Source: Prevotella sp. UBA2711 (lineage in GTDB: Bacteria > Bacteroidota > Bacteroidia > Bacteroidales > Bacteroidaceae). Taken from it: a stretch of DNA of 31,075 bases. Below the pieces are notes generated by a model, which was not told the origin of the DNA, ran no database searches, and saw only the letters and a list, made by a program, of their open reading frames with translations. The DNA lies in contig DEKX01000006.1 in NCBI GenBank assembly GCA_002354095.1, positions 1 to 31,075 of the forward strand. Direction: 5' to 3'. The translations under genes and the position numbers were made by a program. Positions 15,564-23,761 of the stretch are shown piece by piece (positions within the stretch are counted from its first letter, which is position 1; every line of letters starts with the position of its first letter).

Positions 15564-16433
15564 TCAACTACGTTGTTTAAATAGCATCAGCAAATGTTTG
15601 ACAAAATCTTCATTGGTCGCAATACTAATCATGTCAACATTACTCTTATTCATCATTTCACGGAGTTGCTGCTGACGAGTCATCCAATAATGTTCGTGGG
15701 CTTTGCGGAGACGCGCGCTACTGGTATCAATATACTGCTCGAAACCAGTTTCTGCATCTACCACACGCATCAATCCCACGTCAGGCAACTCACGTGCTCG
15801 CTGGTCATATACCTGCACAGCCACCACATCGTGTTTGCGATTACAAATCTGCAGGGGCTGCAGGAAGTCTTGCTGAACATAGAAATCACTCAGTACGAAA
15901 GCAGTACAGCGACGCTTCGTCACACTGGTCAGAAATTCCAGTGCCTGACGGATGTCCGTCCGCTTGCTTTCCGGATGGAAGTCAAGCAATTCACGAATGA
16001 TATACAGAATATGCTTACGCCCCTTCTTGGGAGGAATATATTTCTCTATATGATCGGAAAAGAACACAACGCCAATCTTGTCATTGTTTTGAATAGCACT
16101 GAAGGCGATGGTGGCAGCTATCTCCGTCACCATATCACGCTTCATCTGTCGCTGCGTACCGAAATCGAGTGAACCGCTGACATCAATCATCAACATCACG
16201 GTGAGTTCACGCTCTTCTTCAAACACCTTGACATAGGGACGATGAAAGCGTGCCGTCACATTCCAGTCGATGTCACGTACATCGTCGCCATATTGGTATT
16301 CGCGCACTTCGCTGAAGGCCATACCACGCCCCTTGAAGGCAGAGTGATACTGACCTGCGAAGACATTGGCGCTCAATCCGCGAGCCTTGATTTCTATCTT
16401 CCTGACTTTCTTAAGGATTTCAGATGTCTCCAT
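15564..16433 (-). CDS. DUF58 (vWA-like) domain protein
   Basis: The 289-residue protein starts METSEILKKVRKIEIKARGL and has the DUF58 core GRGMAFSEVREYQYGDDVRDIDWNVTARF, followed by a vWA-like part with DVSGS, SDHIEKYIPPKKGRKHI and VLSDF. DUF58 proteins act as partners of MoxR ATPases. There is no membrane segment, so it is probably cytoplasmic. The ATG at 16433 shares its A with the moxR stop (TGATG), so it is translationally coupled; a TTG one codon earlier is in frame but less likely. Confidence 0.92.
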   Translation of the reverse strand: METSEILKKVRKIEIKARGLSANVFAGQYHSAFKGRGMAFSEVREYQYGDDVRDIDWNVTARFHRPYVKVFEEERELTVMLMIDVSGSLDFGTQRQMKRDMVTEIAATIAFSAIQNNDKIGVVFFSDHIEKYIPPKKGRKHILYIIRELLDFHPESKRTDIRQALEFLTSVTKRRCTAFVLSDFYVQQDFLQPLQICNRKHDVVAVQVYDQRARELPDVGLMRVVDAETGFEQYIDTSSARLRKAHEHYWMTRQQQLREMMNKSNVDMISIATNEDFVKHLLMLFKQRS

Positions 16434-17428
16434 CAAGGAACTTCTACCTTATTAATAATCTTCGATACAATTTCTTCACTGGTGACGTTGCTGGCCTCTG
16501 CCTCATAGGTAAGTCCGATACGATGGCGCAATACATCGTGAGCCACAGCACGGATGTCCTCAGGCACTACATAGCCGCGACGCTTGATAAATGCATAGGC
16601 ACGGGCTGCCTTAGCCAGATTGATAGAAGCACGGGGACTGCCGCCAAAGGATATCATATCCTTCATATCCTTCAACCCGTATTTCTCCGGATAACGGGTG
16701 GCAAACACGATATCGGCAATATACTGCTCTATCTTCTCGTCAATATACACTTCGCGAACTACCTCACGGGCTTGCAGAATTTCCTGGGCTGTAGTAACAG
16801 GTGTCACTTCAGGCAGCGAGCCGGCTATATTCTCACGGATAATGCGCTTTTCCTCCTCAAGTGTAGGATAGTCAATGACTACCTTCAACATGAAACGGTC
16901 CATCTGGGCTTCAGGCAACGGATAGGTACCTTCCTGCTCAATGGGGTTCTGCGTTGCCATCACCAGGAATGGCGACGGGAGGTCAAATGTTTCCTTACCA
17001 ATGGTGACCTGCTTTTCCTGCATCGCTTCCAGCAAAGCACTCTGTACCTTAGCCGGAGCACGGTTGATTTCATCAGCCAATACGAAGTTGGCAAACACAG
17101 GACCTTGTTTCACCTGGAACTGCTCGTCTTTCTGCGAATAAATCATTGTACCGGTGACATCGGCAGGAAGCAAGTCGGGGGTGAACTGGATGCGACTGTA
17201 TGAAGCATCTATCAGCTGAGCCAGTGTCTTGATAGCCAGTGTCTTTGCCAAACCTGGTACACCTTCCAACAATATATTACCGTCACTCAGCAACCCAATC
17301 AACAAGGAGTCAACCAAATGTTTCTGACCTACTATCACTCGATCCATGCCTGTCACCAAGTTGGTAACAAAGCCACTCTGTTGTTCAATCCGGATATTCA
17401 ATTCGCGGATATCAATAGATTCTGCCAT
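16433..17428 (-). CDS. MoxR-family AAA+ ATPase
   Basis: The 331-residue ATPase has Walker A GVPGLAKT (56-63), Walker B FVLADE (115-120) followed by INRAP, ATQNPIEQEGTYPLPEAQMDRF (sensor 1 and arginine-finger region), and GGSPRAS in the sensor 2 region. These are diagnostic for MoxR. Family members are chaperone-like and promote assembly or metal loading of vWA proteins, here most likely the DUF58 and Bat proteins encoded downstream. It starts 23 bases after the MBL hydrolase stop, and no separate promoter fits in that gap. Confidence 0.95.
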   Translation of the reverse strand: MAESIDIRELNIRIEQQSGFVTNLVTGMDRVIVGQKHLVDSLLIGLLSDGNILLEGVPGLAKTLAIKTLAQLIDASYSRIQFTPDLLPADVTGTMIYSQKDEQFQVKQGPVFANFVLADEINRAPAKVQSALLEAMQEKQVTIGKETFDLPSPFLVMATQNPIEQEGTYPLPEAQMDRFMLKVVIDYPTLEEEKRIIRENIAGSLPEVTPVTTAQEILQAREVVREVYIDEKIEQYIADIVFATRYPEKYGLKDMKDMISFGGSPRASINLAKAARAYAFIKRRGYVVPEDIRAVAHDVLRHRIGLTYEAEASNVTSEEIVSKIINKVEVP

Positions 17429-17451
17429 AATTTCTTTATTATAAATCTAAA

Positions 17452-18255
17452 TTAAACAAGTTCATAAATACCAGTCGGCGAATTACGTTTGAGGACTTCC
17501 ATCTTCACGTCAACGCCAACAATAATACCAAAGTCACGGAGCACACTCTCCACCGTCTTACGGGCCAATTCCGGATGATTGTTCTCTTCACTCAGATGAC
17601 ATAGCCATACGTAACGTAATCGTTCGGTCATGTTCTCTACCAAAGCCAAACCGCAGGAACGGTTACTCAGATGTCCTGTGTTCGAGAGGATTCGGTCTTT
17701 CAGGAACTTGGGATAGGGTCCGTTGACCAACATCTCCTCGTCATGATTCGCCTCGATAACCAGATAATTGGCACGCGAGATGTATGACTTCATTTCATCG
17801 GTCACACATCCAGCATCGGTAATGATACAGAAAGTAACACCTTCTGCCTCTACCATATAACCGACATTATCGCTGCTATCGTGCGGCACAGCAAATGGAG
17901 TTACCAAGAACTCACCAACCTGAATCGGCTGTCCCTTCTCTATCACACGTTTAAACTCCGCCGGAACTTTCTGTTGAACGCAGTAATTCTTCATCATGCC
18001 CTCATGCACCTTCTCGGTTGCATAGACGGGAACACGATAGTCCTTACTGAACGAACCAACAGACTTGATATGATCTGCATGATCGTGGGTCACCAACACA
18101 TGATGCACTTGCACCATGCTGAGACCGTAATCCCTAAAATCTTTTTTCAGACCTCTAATTCCTACTCCGATATCTATCAAAAGTCCATCCGTCGGGGTCA
18201 TCAGCATATAGCAATTTCCACTACTGCCGCTTCCAAAGGATATAAATTTCAGCAT
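17452..18255 (-). CDS. MBL-fold metallohydrolase, YycJ/WalJ-like
   Basis: The 267-residue protein starts MLKFISFGSGSSGNCY, the typical start of this family, and carries the zinc motif THDHADH (56-62), with further ligands in AVPHDSSDNVGY, ITDAG and NHDEEML. The start at 18255 is preferred over an in-frame ATG 21 bases upstream. Family members are cytoplasmic 5'-3' exonuclease or hydrolase-like proteins; the reaction is not determined here. It is divergent from the small lipoprotein gene and may head the transcript that runs into moxR and the bat genes. Confidence 0.88.
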   Translation of the reverse strand: MLKFISFGSGSSGNCYMLMTPTDGLLIDIGVGIRGLKKDFRDYGLSMVQVHHVLVTHDHADHIKSVGSFSKDYRVPVYATEKVHEGMMKNYCVQQKVPAEFKRVIEKGQPIQVGEFLVTPFAVPHDSSDNVGYMVEAEGVTFCIITDAGCVTDEMKSYISRANYLVIEANHDEEMLVNGPYPKFLKDRILSNTGHLSNRSCGLALVENMTERLRYVWLCHLSEENNHPELARKTVESVLRDFGIIVGVDVKMEVLKRNSPTGIYELV

Positions 18256-18273
18256 TTTAGTTAATATTTTGTG

Positions 18274-18312
18274 CAAAAGTAATAAAAAGTTGGGAGTTTT
18301 TCCTTATCTTTG
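18274..18312. promoter_or_regulatory. Divergent -7 elements between MBL hydrolase and small lipoprotein
   Basis: The minus strand has TACTTTTG at 18281-18274, 19 bases before the MBL start codon. The plus strand has TATCTTTG at 18305-18312, 26 bases before the lipoprotein start. Neither has a clear TTG at the expected -33 distance, so only the -7 elements are supported. The two elements are 23 bases apart and do not overlap. Confidence 0.5.
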
Positions 18313-18338
18313 CAATGTTTTATGATAATTTTAAACTT

Positions 18339-18791
18339 ATGAAATATTACTATACGCTTTTTTTAGGTTTGTTGTTGACTTCATGCCAACTTCATGACGA
18401 GAACAGTGAAACAGCTGTTGACGTGGCTGCTAAGGAATGGGCAGAAGCCTATTTTAACTTCGACTACAAAGAAGCGCTTGAGTATATGACTCCCGAGAGT
18501 GGTCAGTGGATACGCTTTGCCGCATCAAATATCTCAGAAGAGGACATCAGCTTCATCAAGGAACATGGGGTGGAAACAAAAATTAACATCACAGACAGCC
18601 AGATGTCTGAAAGTGACTCTTTGTGTCAGACGCGCATACGTGTATCTGACTTCATACAATTGGGTATGGATCCTGAAGAAAGCCGCGTGATTGACGAGGC
18701 TGATTTCCTGATACAGTTGGTCAAACGCAATGACAAATGGCTTGTTAAAACGGAAGGCCTACCGCAAAGTGAAATGCAAAGTCTCGACTGA
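18339..18791 (+). CDS. Small lipoprotein, NTF2-like (DUF4878-like)
   Basis: The 150-residue protein has a lipoprotein signal (LLTSC, C16) followed by VAAKEWAEAYFNFDYKEALEYMTPESG and ends with DFLIQLVKRNDKWLVKTEG. Helices at the start, strands after, and the closing 'ndkWlVk' resemble NTF2-like domains of the DUF4878 type. The start is the ATG at 18339 because an earlier in-frame ATG (18315) would put eight residues before a good signal. Its last 47 bases overlap the convergent TamL-like gene. Function unknown. Confidence 0.75.
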   Translation: MKYYYTLFLGLLLTSCQLHDENSETAVDVAAKEWAEAYFNFDYKEALEYMTPESGQWIRFAASNISEEDISFIKEHGVETKINITDSQMSESDSLCQTRIRVSDFIQLGMDPEESRVIDEADFLIQLVKRNDKWLVKTEGLPQSEMQSLD

Positions 18792-20952
18792 GTTTCGGAT
18801 GCACTATGGGGAAACGGTCATCACCCTCTTCGTAGGCAGGATTGATGGCTTTCATACCCATATCGAAACGTAATACAAAATAATCGAAATTGAAACGGAA
18901 ACCAAGTCCGTAGCTGACAGCCATCTGCTTGAGGAATTGTGTGAACTTGAACTGTCCGCCTGGCTGCTCGTCGTAGTTGCGGAGTGTCCAAATATTACCG
19001 GCATCAGCAAAGAGAGCCATTCCTAATTTCCAAAACAAATGGGCTCGATACTCCACGTTGAAGTCGAGCTTCATGTCACCTGTCTGGTTGATGAAGTCGA
19101 TTCGTCCGTCTCGGCTGATGTATTTGCCTGGTCCCAGACTTCTGACGCTCCATCCGCGAACACTGTTGGCACCGCCTGAGAAGTAACGTTTCTCGAAAGG
19201 CAATATCGTGCTGTTGCCGTAAGGATAGGCAATGCCCAGTCCGGCATGGAACACCAACTGGTTGTAGTAATCGAAATTGATGGTACGCGTCACGTCTAAA
19301 TCCACTTTCAGATATTGCGCGTAGGCAACATCGAGGAATGTGTAGCGACCATCGTTGTCGCGATGGAATCCAAACGATTTTGCCATCAGTCCTAAGAGAT
19401 TTCCTGCTGTTTCGGCATTGGCTTTGATGGCTATGATACCATTATTATAGGCGTAACCCACACCGAATTTCATGATAAACAGGTTCTCGTAGTTATAGCG
19501 CAGAATGGCATTGCGACTGGTGGTATTGTCAAGATACTCTTTCTTGAAGGTATCGCTGATCCAAGGCATGGAGATATAGTTCAAGTCCAACAGATCCAGT
19601 CGATAGGTATCGTGATGACGAGGATCGTTCCAACGATAGCGCCAACCCACGGAGAACACTCGCCGATGGAACTCCGGACGGTTCTGCAAATCGTACAATA
19701 ACGACACCTGACTGGTGGCATTGACGCGCCGTCTGAATCCTGATGACAGGAAGGGAGCAATAAAACTGGGGAAGGTCAGCTTGGTGCCGAGACTATACTC
19801 CAAGAAGTTATGATTCGAATAGCCTTCCAAACCCTTGATGGCTTCATAGGCTCCACGCAGTTCGATAGACAGGTTTTCGCTTCCCCTGAACAGATTGCGG
19901 TTCTGATAAGTGAGCGAAGCGGCAAAACCCAAGTCGCCTGCCGTATTAGTGCCTTCCGGCTGAAAGGATATGGTGGAAGGTTTGTTGGTACTGACTTGTA
20001 TCTGACAGTCCAACAGATTGCTGTCCGGCTGTTCTTTCCATGTGATATTGGTGTAGCGCACAGCCCCCAAGCGTCCGAAGTGGTTGTATGTGTTTTGCAG
20101 GTCGTCGGCTGAATAGTAGTCGCCTTCCTTCACATAGGTATTCCTGCGCAACACGCCTTGCCGAAGATGAATCACTGAGTCCTCCCTGTCGCCACTTTCG
20201 AAAACGACATTTCTCACCTGATAGCGCTGGTGCGGTGCTTCTTGTCCGTTGCTGAGCCGTTGCTTGCGCAGTATCAGTACCACATCAATATCCTGCTTGC
20301 CTACTGAATCGGCTTCGAACGAAATATACTCCTTGTTAAAGCGGTAATAGCCTAAATTATTCAGCAACTGGGTAATGCGCTTGCGCTCGCCATCCAGATT
20401 AGCAACACTGAACAACATGCCCTGCTTGAGCTGTCGGTTCTGCTCCAAGTCCAGTCGCAAATGGCTGGCTATGGCAGAATCCTGTACCACATAGTCAACA
20501 TGACGGATATAATAAGGCTGTCCTGGATGCAGGAAGTAGGTGACATCCACCTTCTTCTTCTTCGACTTGGTCATCGCATCCACACTGGCTCGCAGATAAC
20601 CCATATTGACAAGCTGCATCTGCAAATCAGCCATCGAACGCCGTGTGCTGGCAGAATCATAGAGCACTGGAGCCTCGCCTATGGAACGGAGCATGCGGTT
20701 AATCCATTTCGTGGTGTCACGACCAGAGAGCGAATAAGTCGCCAACGGAATCTTGACAGCCGAGAACCAACGGGAATTGCCTACCTGCCGCACATACGCC
20801 TTCATGTCTGAGGGGTTGATACCTTTCGTAGGAGGGTCGCTCTTGACCTTCACCTTATCTAATAAATAGTCACCTTCAGGGACATATTTTGTCTCTGAAC
20901 AGGCGCAAAACAAGACTGCTCCCAAAAGATAAAAGGTATATCTGAACCGCAT
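18745..20952 (-). CDS. TamL-like outer-membrane lipoprotein (BamA/TamA superfamily)
   Basis: This 735-residue protein belongs to the Omp85 superfamily. It starts with a lipoprotein signal (LLGAVLFCAC) followed by SETKYVPEGDYLL, as in the lipidated TamA homologue of Bacteroidetes called TamL. POTRA domains occupy about residues 25-310 and a 16-strand-type barrel fills the rest, with the lid-loop motif VRGWSVRSLGPG near residue 600 and an aromatic C-terminal strand ending in F. It should help insert proteins or lipids into the outer membrane. A tamB partner is not in the window. The ATG at 20952 is chosen over one 18 bases upstream, which lies in the promoter. Confidence 0.88.
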   Translation of the reverse strand: MRFRYTFYLLGAVLFCACSETKYVPEGDYLLDKVKVKSDPPTKGINPSDMKAYVRQVGNSRWFSAVKIPLATYSLSGRDTTKWINRMLRSIGEAPVLYDSASTRRSMADLQMQLVNMGYLRASVDAMTKSKKKKVDVTYFLHPGQPYYIRHVDYVVQDSAIASHLRLDLEQNRQLKQGMLFSVANLDGERKRITQLLNNLGYYRFNKEYISFEADSVGKQDIDVVLILRKQRLSNGQEAPHQRYQVRNVVFESGDREDSVIHLRQGVLRRNTYVKEGDYYSADDLQNTYNHFGRLGAVRYTNITWKEQPDSNLLDCQIQVSTNKPSTISFQPEGTNTAGDLGFAASLTYQNRNLFRGSENLSIELRGAYEAIKGLEGYSNHNFLEYSLGTKLTFPSFIAPFLSSGFRRRVNATSQVSLLYDLQNRPEFHRRVFSVGWRYRWNDPRHHDTYRLDLLDLNYISMPWISDTFKKEYLDNTTSRNAILRYNYENLFIMKFGVGYAYNNGIIAIKANAETAGNLLGLMAKSFGFHRDNDGRYTFLDVAYAQYLKVDLDVTRTINFDYYNQLVFHAGLGIAYPYGNSTILPFEKRYFSGGANSVRGWSVRSLGPGKYISRDGRIDFINQTGDMKLDFNVEYRAHLFWKLGMALFADAGNIWTLRNYDEQPGGQFKFTQFLKQMAVSYGLGFRFNFDYFVLRFDMGMKAINPAYEEGDDRFPIVHPKLSRDFAFHFAVGLPF

Positions 20953-20956
20953 TTTG

Positions 20957-20990
20957 TTGCAAAGGTACAAAATTTTTTCTATCTTTGCAG
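20957..20990. promoter_or_regulatory. Nested divergent promoters between tamL-like gene and RNA methyltransferase
   Basis: The plus promoter has TTG at 20957-20959, a 20-base spacer and TATCTTTG at 20980-20987. The minus promoter has TACCTTTG at 20967-20960 with only CTG at 20990-20988 at the matching -33. As between DUF2461 and nth, each -33 overlaps the opposite strand's -7. Leaders would be short: the minus start codon is at 20952 and the plus start codon at 21005. Confidence 0.7.
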
Positions 20991-21004
20991 AAAAATTTCA
21001 GAAA

Positions 21005-21730
21005 ATGATTAGCAAGAACCAGATTAAACTCATCCGTTCGCTGGAAATGAAGAAGAACAGGAAGCTAAACGGACTCTTCGTGGCGGAAGGACCTAAAGTA
21101 GTGGGCGACTTGTTGCAGGCGGGCTATCATGCCAAAATGCTGTTTGCCACCAGGGAGTATCCTCATGCCGAACTCATTACTGCCGACGAGCTGCACCGCA
21201 TCAGTTTTCTTCAGCATCCGCAAGAAGTACTTGCTGTTTTCGAAATACCTCTCAACACTATGTCCGCACCGGCAGAGCATCAGCTGTGCCTTGCCCTTGA
21301 CGGTGTTCAGGATCCAGGCAATCTGGGCACCATTATCCGCATTGCCGACTGGTTTGGTATTTCCCATATCTTTTGTTCGACGGATACCGTAGATGCCTAT
21401 AATCCTAAAGTTGTTCAGGCTACTATGGGCAGTTTGGCGCATGTTCAAATCGTATATACCGATTTGGTGGAATTGGTGGGCAACCTGCCACCCTCCTACC
21501 CTGTCTATGGCACATTGCTGGACGGAGAAAATATTTACGAACAGGAATTATCTGCCGAAGGCATCATCGTCATGGGTAATGAGGGCAACGGCATCTCACA
21601 AGCCCTGCGTCCGCACATCAACCGACGACTGTTGATTCCCGATTTTCACGTCGGTGCCTTACGGGCTGAAAGCCTGAATGTGGCTATAGCAACGGCTATC
21701 ACATGTTCAGAATTCAGACGACGAAAATAA
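21005..21730 (+). CDS. TrmH/SpoU-family RNA 2'-O-methyltransferase
   Basis: The 241-residue protein starts MISKNQIKLIRSLEMKKNR, with the N-terminal substrate-binding domain (GLFVAEGPKVVGDLL) and a SPOUT methyltransferase domain. The three motifs are present: LALDGVQDPGNLGTIIRIA, GIIVMGNEGNGIS and LRAESLNVAIATAI, which form the knot and the S-adenosylmethionine site. The target (rRNA or tRNA) cannot be read from the sequence. The start at 21005 is chosen over 20954, which would include the promoter. Confidence 0.92.
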   Translation: MISKNQIKLIRSLEMKKNRKLNGLFVAEGPKVVGDLLQAGYHAKMLFATREYPHAELITADELHRISFLQHPQEVLAVFEIPLNTMSAPAEHQLCLALDGVQDPGNLGTIIRIADWFGISHIFCSTDTVDAYNPKVVQATMGSLAHVQIVYTDLVELVGNLPPSYPVYGTLLDGENIYEQELSAEGIIVMGNEGNGISQALRPHINRRLLIPDFHVGALRAESLNVAIATAITCSEFRRRK

Positions 21731-21765
21731 AAAAAGGGAAAACCGTCTTCACAGATGGCTCCCCC
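21728..21765 (-). terminator. Intrinsic terminator of the maf operon
   Basis: Read on the minus strand, a hairpin pairs GGGA with TCCC (21760-21763 with 21736-21739) and CCATC with GACGG (21758-21754 with 21747-21743, one G-T pair), with a small internal bulge. It is followed by a run of eight T residues ending near 21728. The T-tract is on the minus-strand side, so it ends leftward transcription of nitroreductase-DUF2520-kdsC-maf or of the candidate RNA, not the plus-strand methyltransferase gene. Confidence 0.75.
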
Positions 21766-21806
21766 TCGAGGAAAATGATAAATATAGATTAAATTACTAG
21801 TTGTGT
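21728..21806 (-). ncRNA. Candidate small RNA downstream of maf
   Basis: A consensus promoter (TTTG 21842-21839, 19-base spacer, TACCTTTG 21819-21812) lies on the minus strand between maf and the RNA methyltransferase gene. No start codon follows before the intrinsic terminator at 21736-21765. A transcript of about 80 bases would run from near 21806 to the T-tract and be antisense to the convergent gene only at its end. A CCTCGAGG palindrome precedes the terminator hairpin. No known family is recognised; this could be an unused promoter or a maf 3' end. Confidence 0.4.
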
Positions 21807-21811
21807 CGATG

Positions 21812-21842
21812 CAAAGGTAAGCATTAATTTTGAATATGCAAA
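21812..21842 (-). promoter_or_regulatory. Promoter facing the maf terminator
   Basis: On the minus strand, TTTG at 21842-21839, a 19-base spacer and TACCTTTG at 21819-21812 fit the consensus. It starts 38 bases beyond the maf stop and has no coding gene downstream on its strand before the terminator. Confidence 0.55.
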
Positions 21843-21879
21843 GGATTATTCAAAAAAACTTCAACATTTAACATTTCTA

Positions 21880-22461
21880 TCATTCAGAGAATGTCTTCAG
21901 GGCTTCATATATCCGTTGTACCGGTAGCCCCATCACATTGAAGTAACTGCCGTTCATTCCTGTCACCCCTACGTGTCCTATCCACTCCTGTATGCCATAG
22001 GCGCCAGCCTTGTCAAAGGGCTTGTAATGCTCCACATAGTAGTTGATTTCCTCATCCGACAGTGTTTTGAAAGTAACATCTGTCTCCACCGAGAAACTCA
22101 CTTGGCGGTCATGGGTAGTCAGACATACACCCGTAATCACCTGATGCGTCTTACCACTTAACTGGTGCAGCATCTTATATGCCTCGTCAGCATCTTTGGG
22201 TTTACCCATCACTTGGTCAGCCAGTATCACGATGGTGTCGGCAGTAATAATCAGCTCGTCGGCAGCCATACTCTGTCGGTAGGCATCGGCTTTTTTCTTA
22301 GAGATATATCCAGCTATTTCCTTGGTTGCCAGTGTGTGAGGATAAGATTCATCAATTCCGTCTATCACCCTGATTTCAAAGGGAATATCCAATCCGGTAA
22401 GCAATTCTTTTCTGCGAGGCGAATTGCTGGCAAGTATGATATGATAGCGATTACTTACCAT
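21880..22461 (-). CDS. maf: Maf-family nucleotide pyrophosphatase
   Basis: The 193-residue protein shows the Maf signature: LASNSPRRKELLTGL at the N-terminus, ITADTIVILADQVMGKP, LSGKTHQVITGV and DKAGAYGIQEW. Family members hydrolyse non-canonical or methylated nucleotides, often dTTP/UTP-type substrates, and were first linked to septum formation. The ATG at 22461 overlaps the kdsC end by 7 bases, so it is probably translationally coupled. The gene is the last of the operon before the terminator at 21728-21765. Confidence 0.93.
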   Translation of the reverse strand: MVSNRYHIILASNSPRRKELLTGLDIPFEIRVIDGIDESYPHTLATKEIAGYISKKKADAYRQSMAADELIITADTIVILADQVMGKPKDADEAYKMLHQLSGKTHQVITGVCLTTHDRQVSFSVETDVTFKTLSDEEINYYVEHYKPFDKAGAYGIQEWIGHVGVTGMNGSYFNVMGLPVQRIYEALKTFSE

Positions 22462-22973
22462 CCGAAAGCCCTTTCATCCTGTAGCCATTTCCCCTGTGCC
22501 TTGAGTATTTGTTCCAACACGTCTCTGCCACAGCCGCAGCCACCTTCTACGTCGCTGATGTAAACACTGATATCCTTGACTTCGCTACAGGCGTCTTTCG
22601 GACAGACGGGACACCCTACCCTGTGCATGATTTCCAAGTCGGGTATATCGTCGCCCATGAACATCACTTCGTCCTCCTTCAAACCGTGCTTCGCCAAAAA
22701 TTCTTCATAGTATTTTATTTTGACGGCAGCACCCAGATAGATATCTTTCATACCCAGTCCTTCATAGCGTTTTCTGACGCCTTCAATGGTACACCCCGAC
22801 AGGATGGCAACGTTCAGTCCCATCTTAATAGCCAGTTGTATGGCATAGCCGTCCTTGATATTCACCGTTCTGAGGGGTGTTCCGTCCATCCCCAGCGAGA
22901 TGGTCGATTTGCTCAGCACCCCATCTAAATCGAAGATGACGGCACGTATTTTCTGTAAATCGTAGTTAATCAT
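22455..22973 (-). CDS. kdsC: 3-deoxy-manno-octulosonate 8-phosphate phosphatase, HAD family
   Basis: The 172-residue HAD protein has the nucleophile motif FDLDGVL (14-20), KDGYAIQLAIKMGLNVAILSG, and the metal motif GDDIPD (107-112). This combination and length are typical of KdsC, which dephosphorylates KDO-8-phosphate for lipopolysaccharide core synthesis in the cytoplasm. A cysteine-rich C-terminal piece (GGCGCG) is odd but within the family range. It starts in a 4-base ATGA overlap with the DUF2520 stop and runs 7 bases into maf. Confidence 0.88.
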   Translation of the reverse strand: MINYDLQKIRAVIFDLDGVLSKSTISLGMDGTPLRTVNIKDGYAIQLAIKMGLNVAILSGCTIEGVRKRYEGLGMKDIYLGAAVKIKYYEEFLAKHGLKEDEVMFMGDDIPDLEIMHRVGCPVCPKDACSEVKDISVYISDVEGGCGCGRDVLEQILKAQGKWLQDERAFGW

Positions 22974-23749
22974 TTCTTCTCTGTAGCTTTTCTGTGTATA
23001 TTCATCGACAATCGGTCGTAGATATCTTTCATAAACGGAAATTCGCGCAACAGCTGTATCTGGTGGCGAATCACATTCTCGTCGTAGCGTACGGCTGGTC
23101 CTGTCTGGGCATCGAGGGGATGCATTTCGTGCACCTTACGGGCGGTCTCGTCAATCAGTGGCAACATCACGTCGAAAGGCAAATCGTGTTTCTCCAATAT
23201 CTCGGCAGACAAGGCATAACAGTGGTTCACGAAATTGCAGGCGAAGACGGCTGCGAGGTGCAGATACTGGCGGTCGTCGCTCGACAACTCGTAAATCCGT
23301 TCGGTAATGCTCTCTGCCAAGTGGCGTATCGTCTGCATCGCTTTCTCGTCGTTGGCTTCAATGAATGTGGGTATGACGGCAAAATCCACAGGACGTTCCT
23401 TGGAGAACGACTGCATGGGATAGAACACCCCATAGTGATGGGCCATTCCCTGAAACATCGACATGGGCATCGAGCCTGCGGTATGCATAAAAACCTGATT
23501 CTCCCTGCCTCGGGTCACTGCAGGTATCACATCAGCCAGCACCGAGTCCTTCACGGCTATGATATAGGCATCAGCCTCCATCGGTATATCCTCTGCCCTA
23601 TCTACCGCACAGCCGCCTATCTTGTCTGCCAGTGCCTTTGCCGATGCCATCGTCCTGCTGTTCACACACACGATTTCATGTCCGGCACCCAAGAGTGTCT
23701 GACCCAGATTCGTAGCTAAGCGTCCTGCACCTATTAATACTATGCGCAT
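22970..23749 (-). CDS. Rossmann-fold protein with DUF2520 domain
   Basis: The 259-residue protein starts MRIVLIGAGRLATNLGQTLLGAG, a dinucleotide-binding Rossmann motif, followed by IIAVKDSVLADVIPAV and HTAGSMPMSMF. The C-terminal DUF2520 part includes DDRQYLHLAAVFACNFVNHCYALS, resembling the helical domain of beta-hydroxyacid or 6-phosphogluconate dehydrogenase-type enzymes. An NAD(P)-dependent oxidoreductase activity is likely, but the substrate is unknown. It starts 12 bases after the nitroreductase stop and is coupled to kdsC by a 4-base overlap. Confidence 0.88.
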   Translation of the reverse strand: MRIVLIGAGRLATNLGQTLLGAGHEIVCVNSRTMASAKALADKIGGCAVDRAEDIPMEADAYIIAVKDSVLADVIPAVTRGRENQVFMHTAGSMPMSMFQGMAHHYGVFYPMQSFSKERPVDFAVIPTFIEANDEKAMQTIRHLAESITERIYELSSDDRQYLHLAAVFACNFVNHCYALSAEILEKHDLPFDVMLPLIDETARKVHEMHPLDAQTGPAVRYDENVIRHQIQLLREFPFMKDIYDRLSMNIHRKATEKK

Positions 23750-23761
23750 CTCTCCGTTCGC

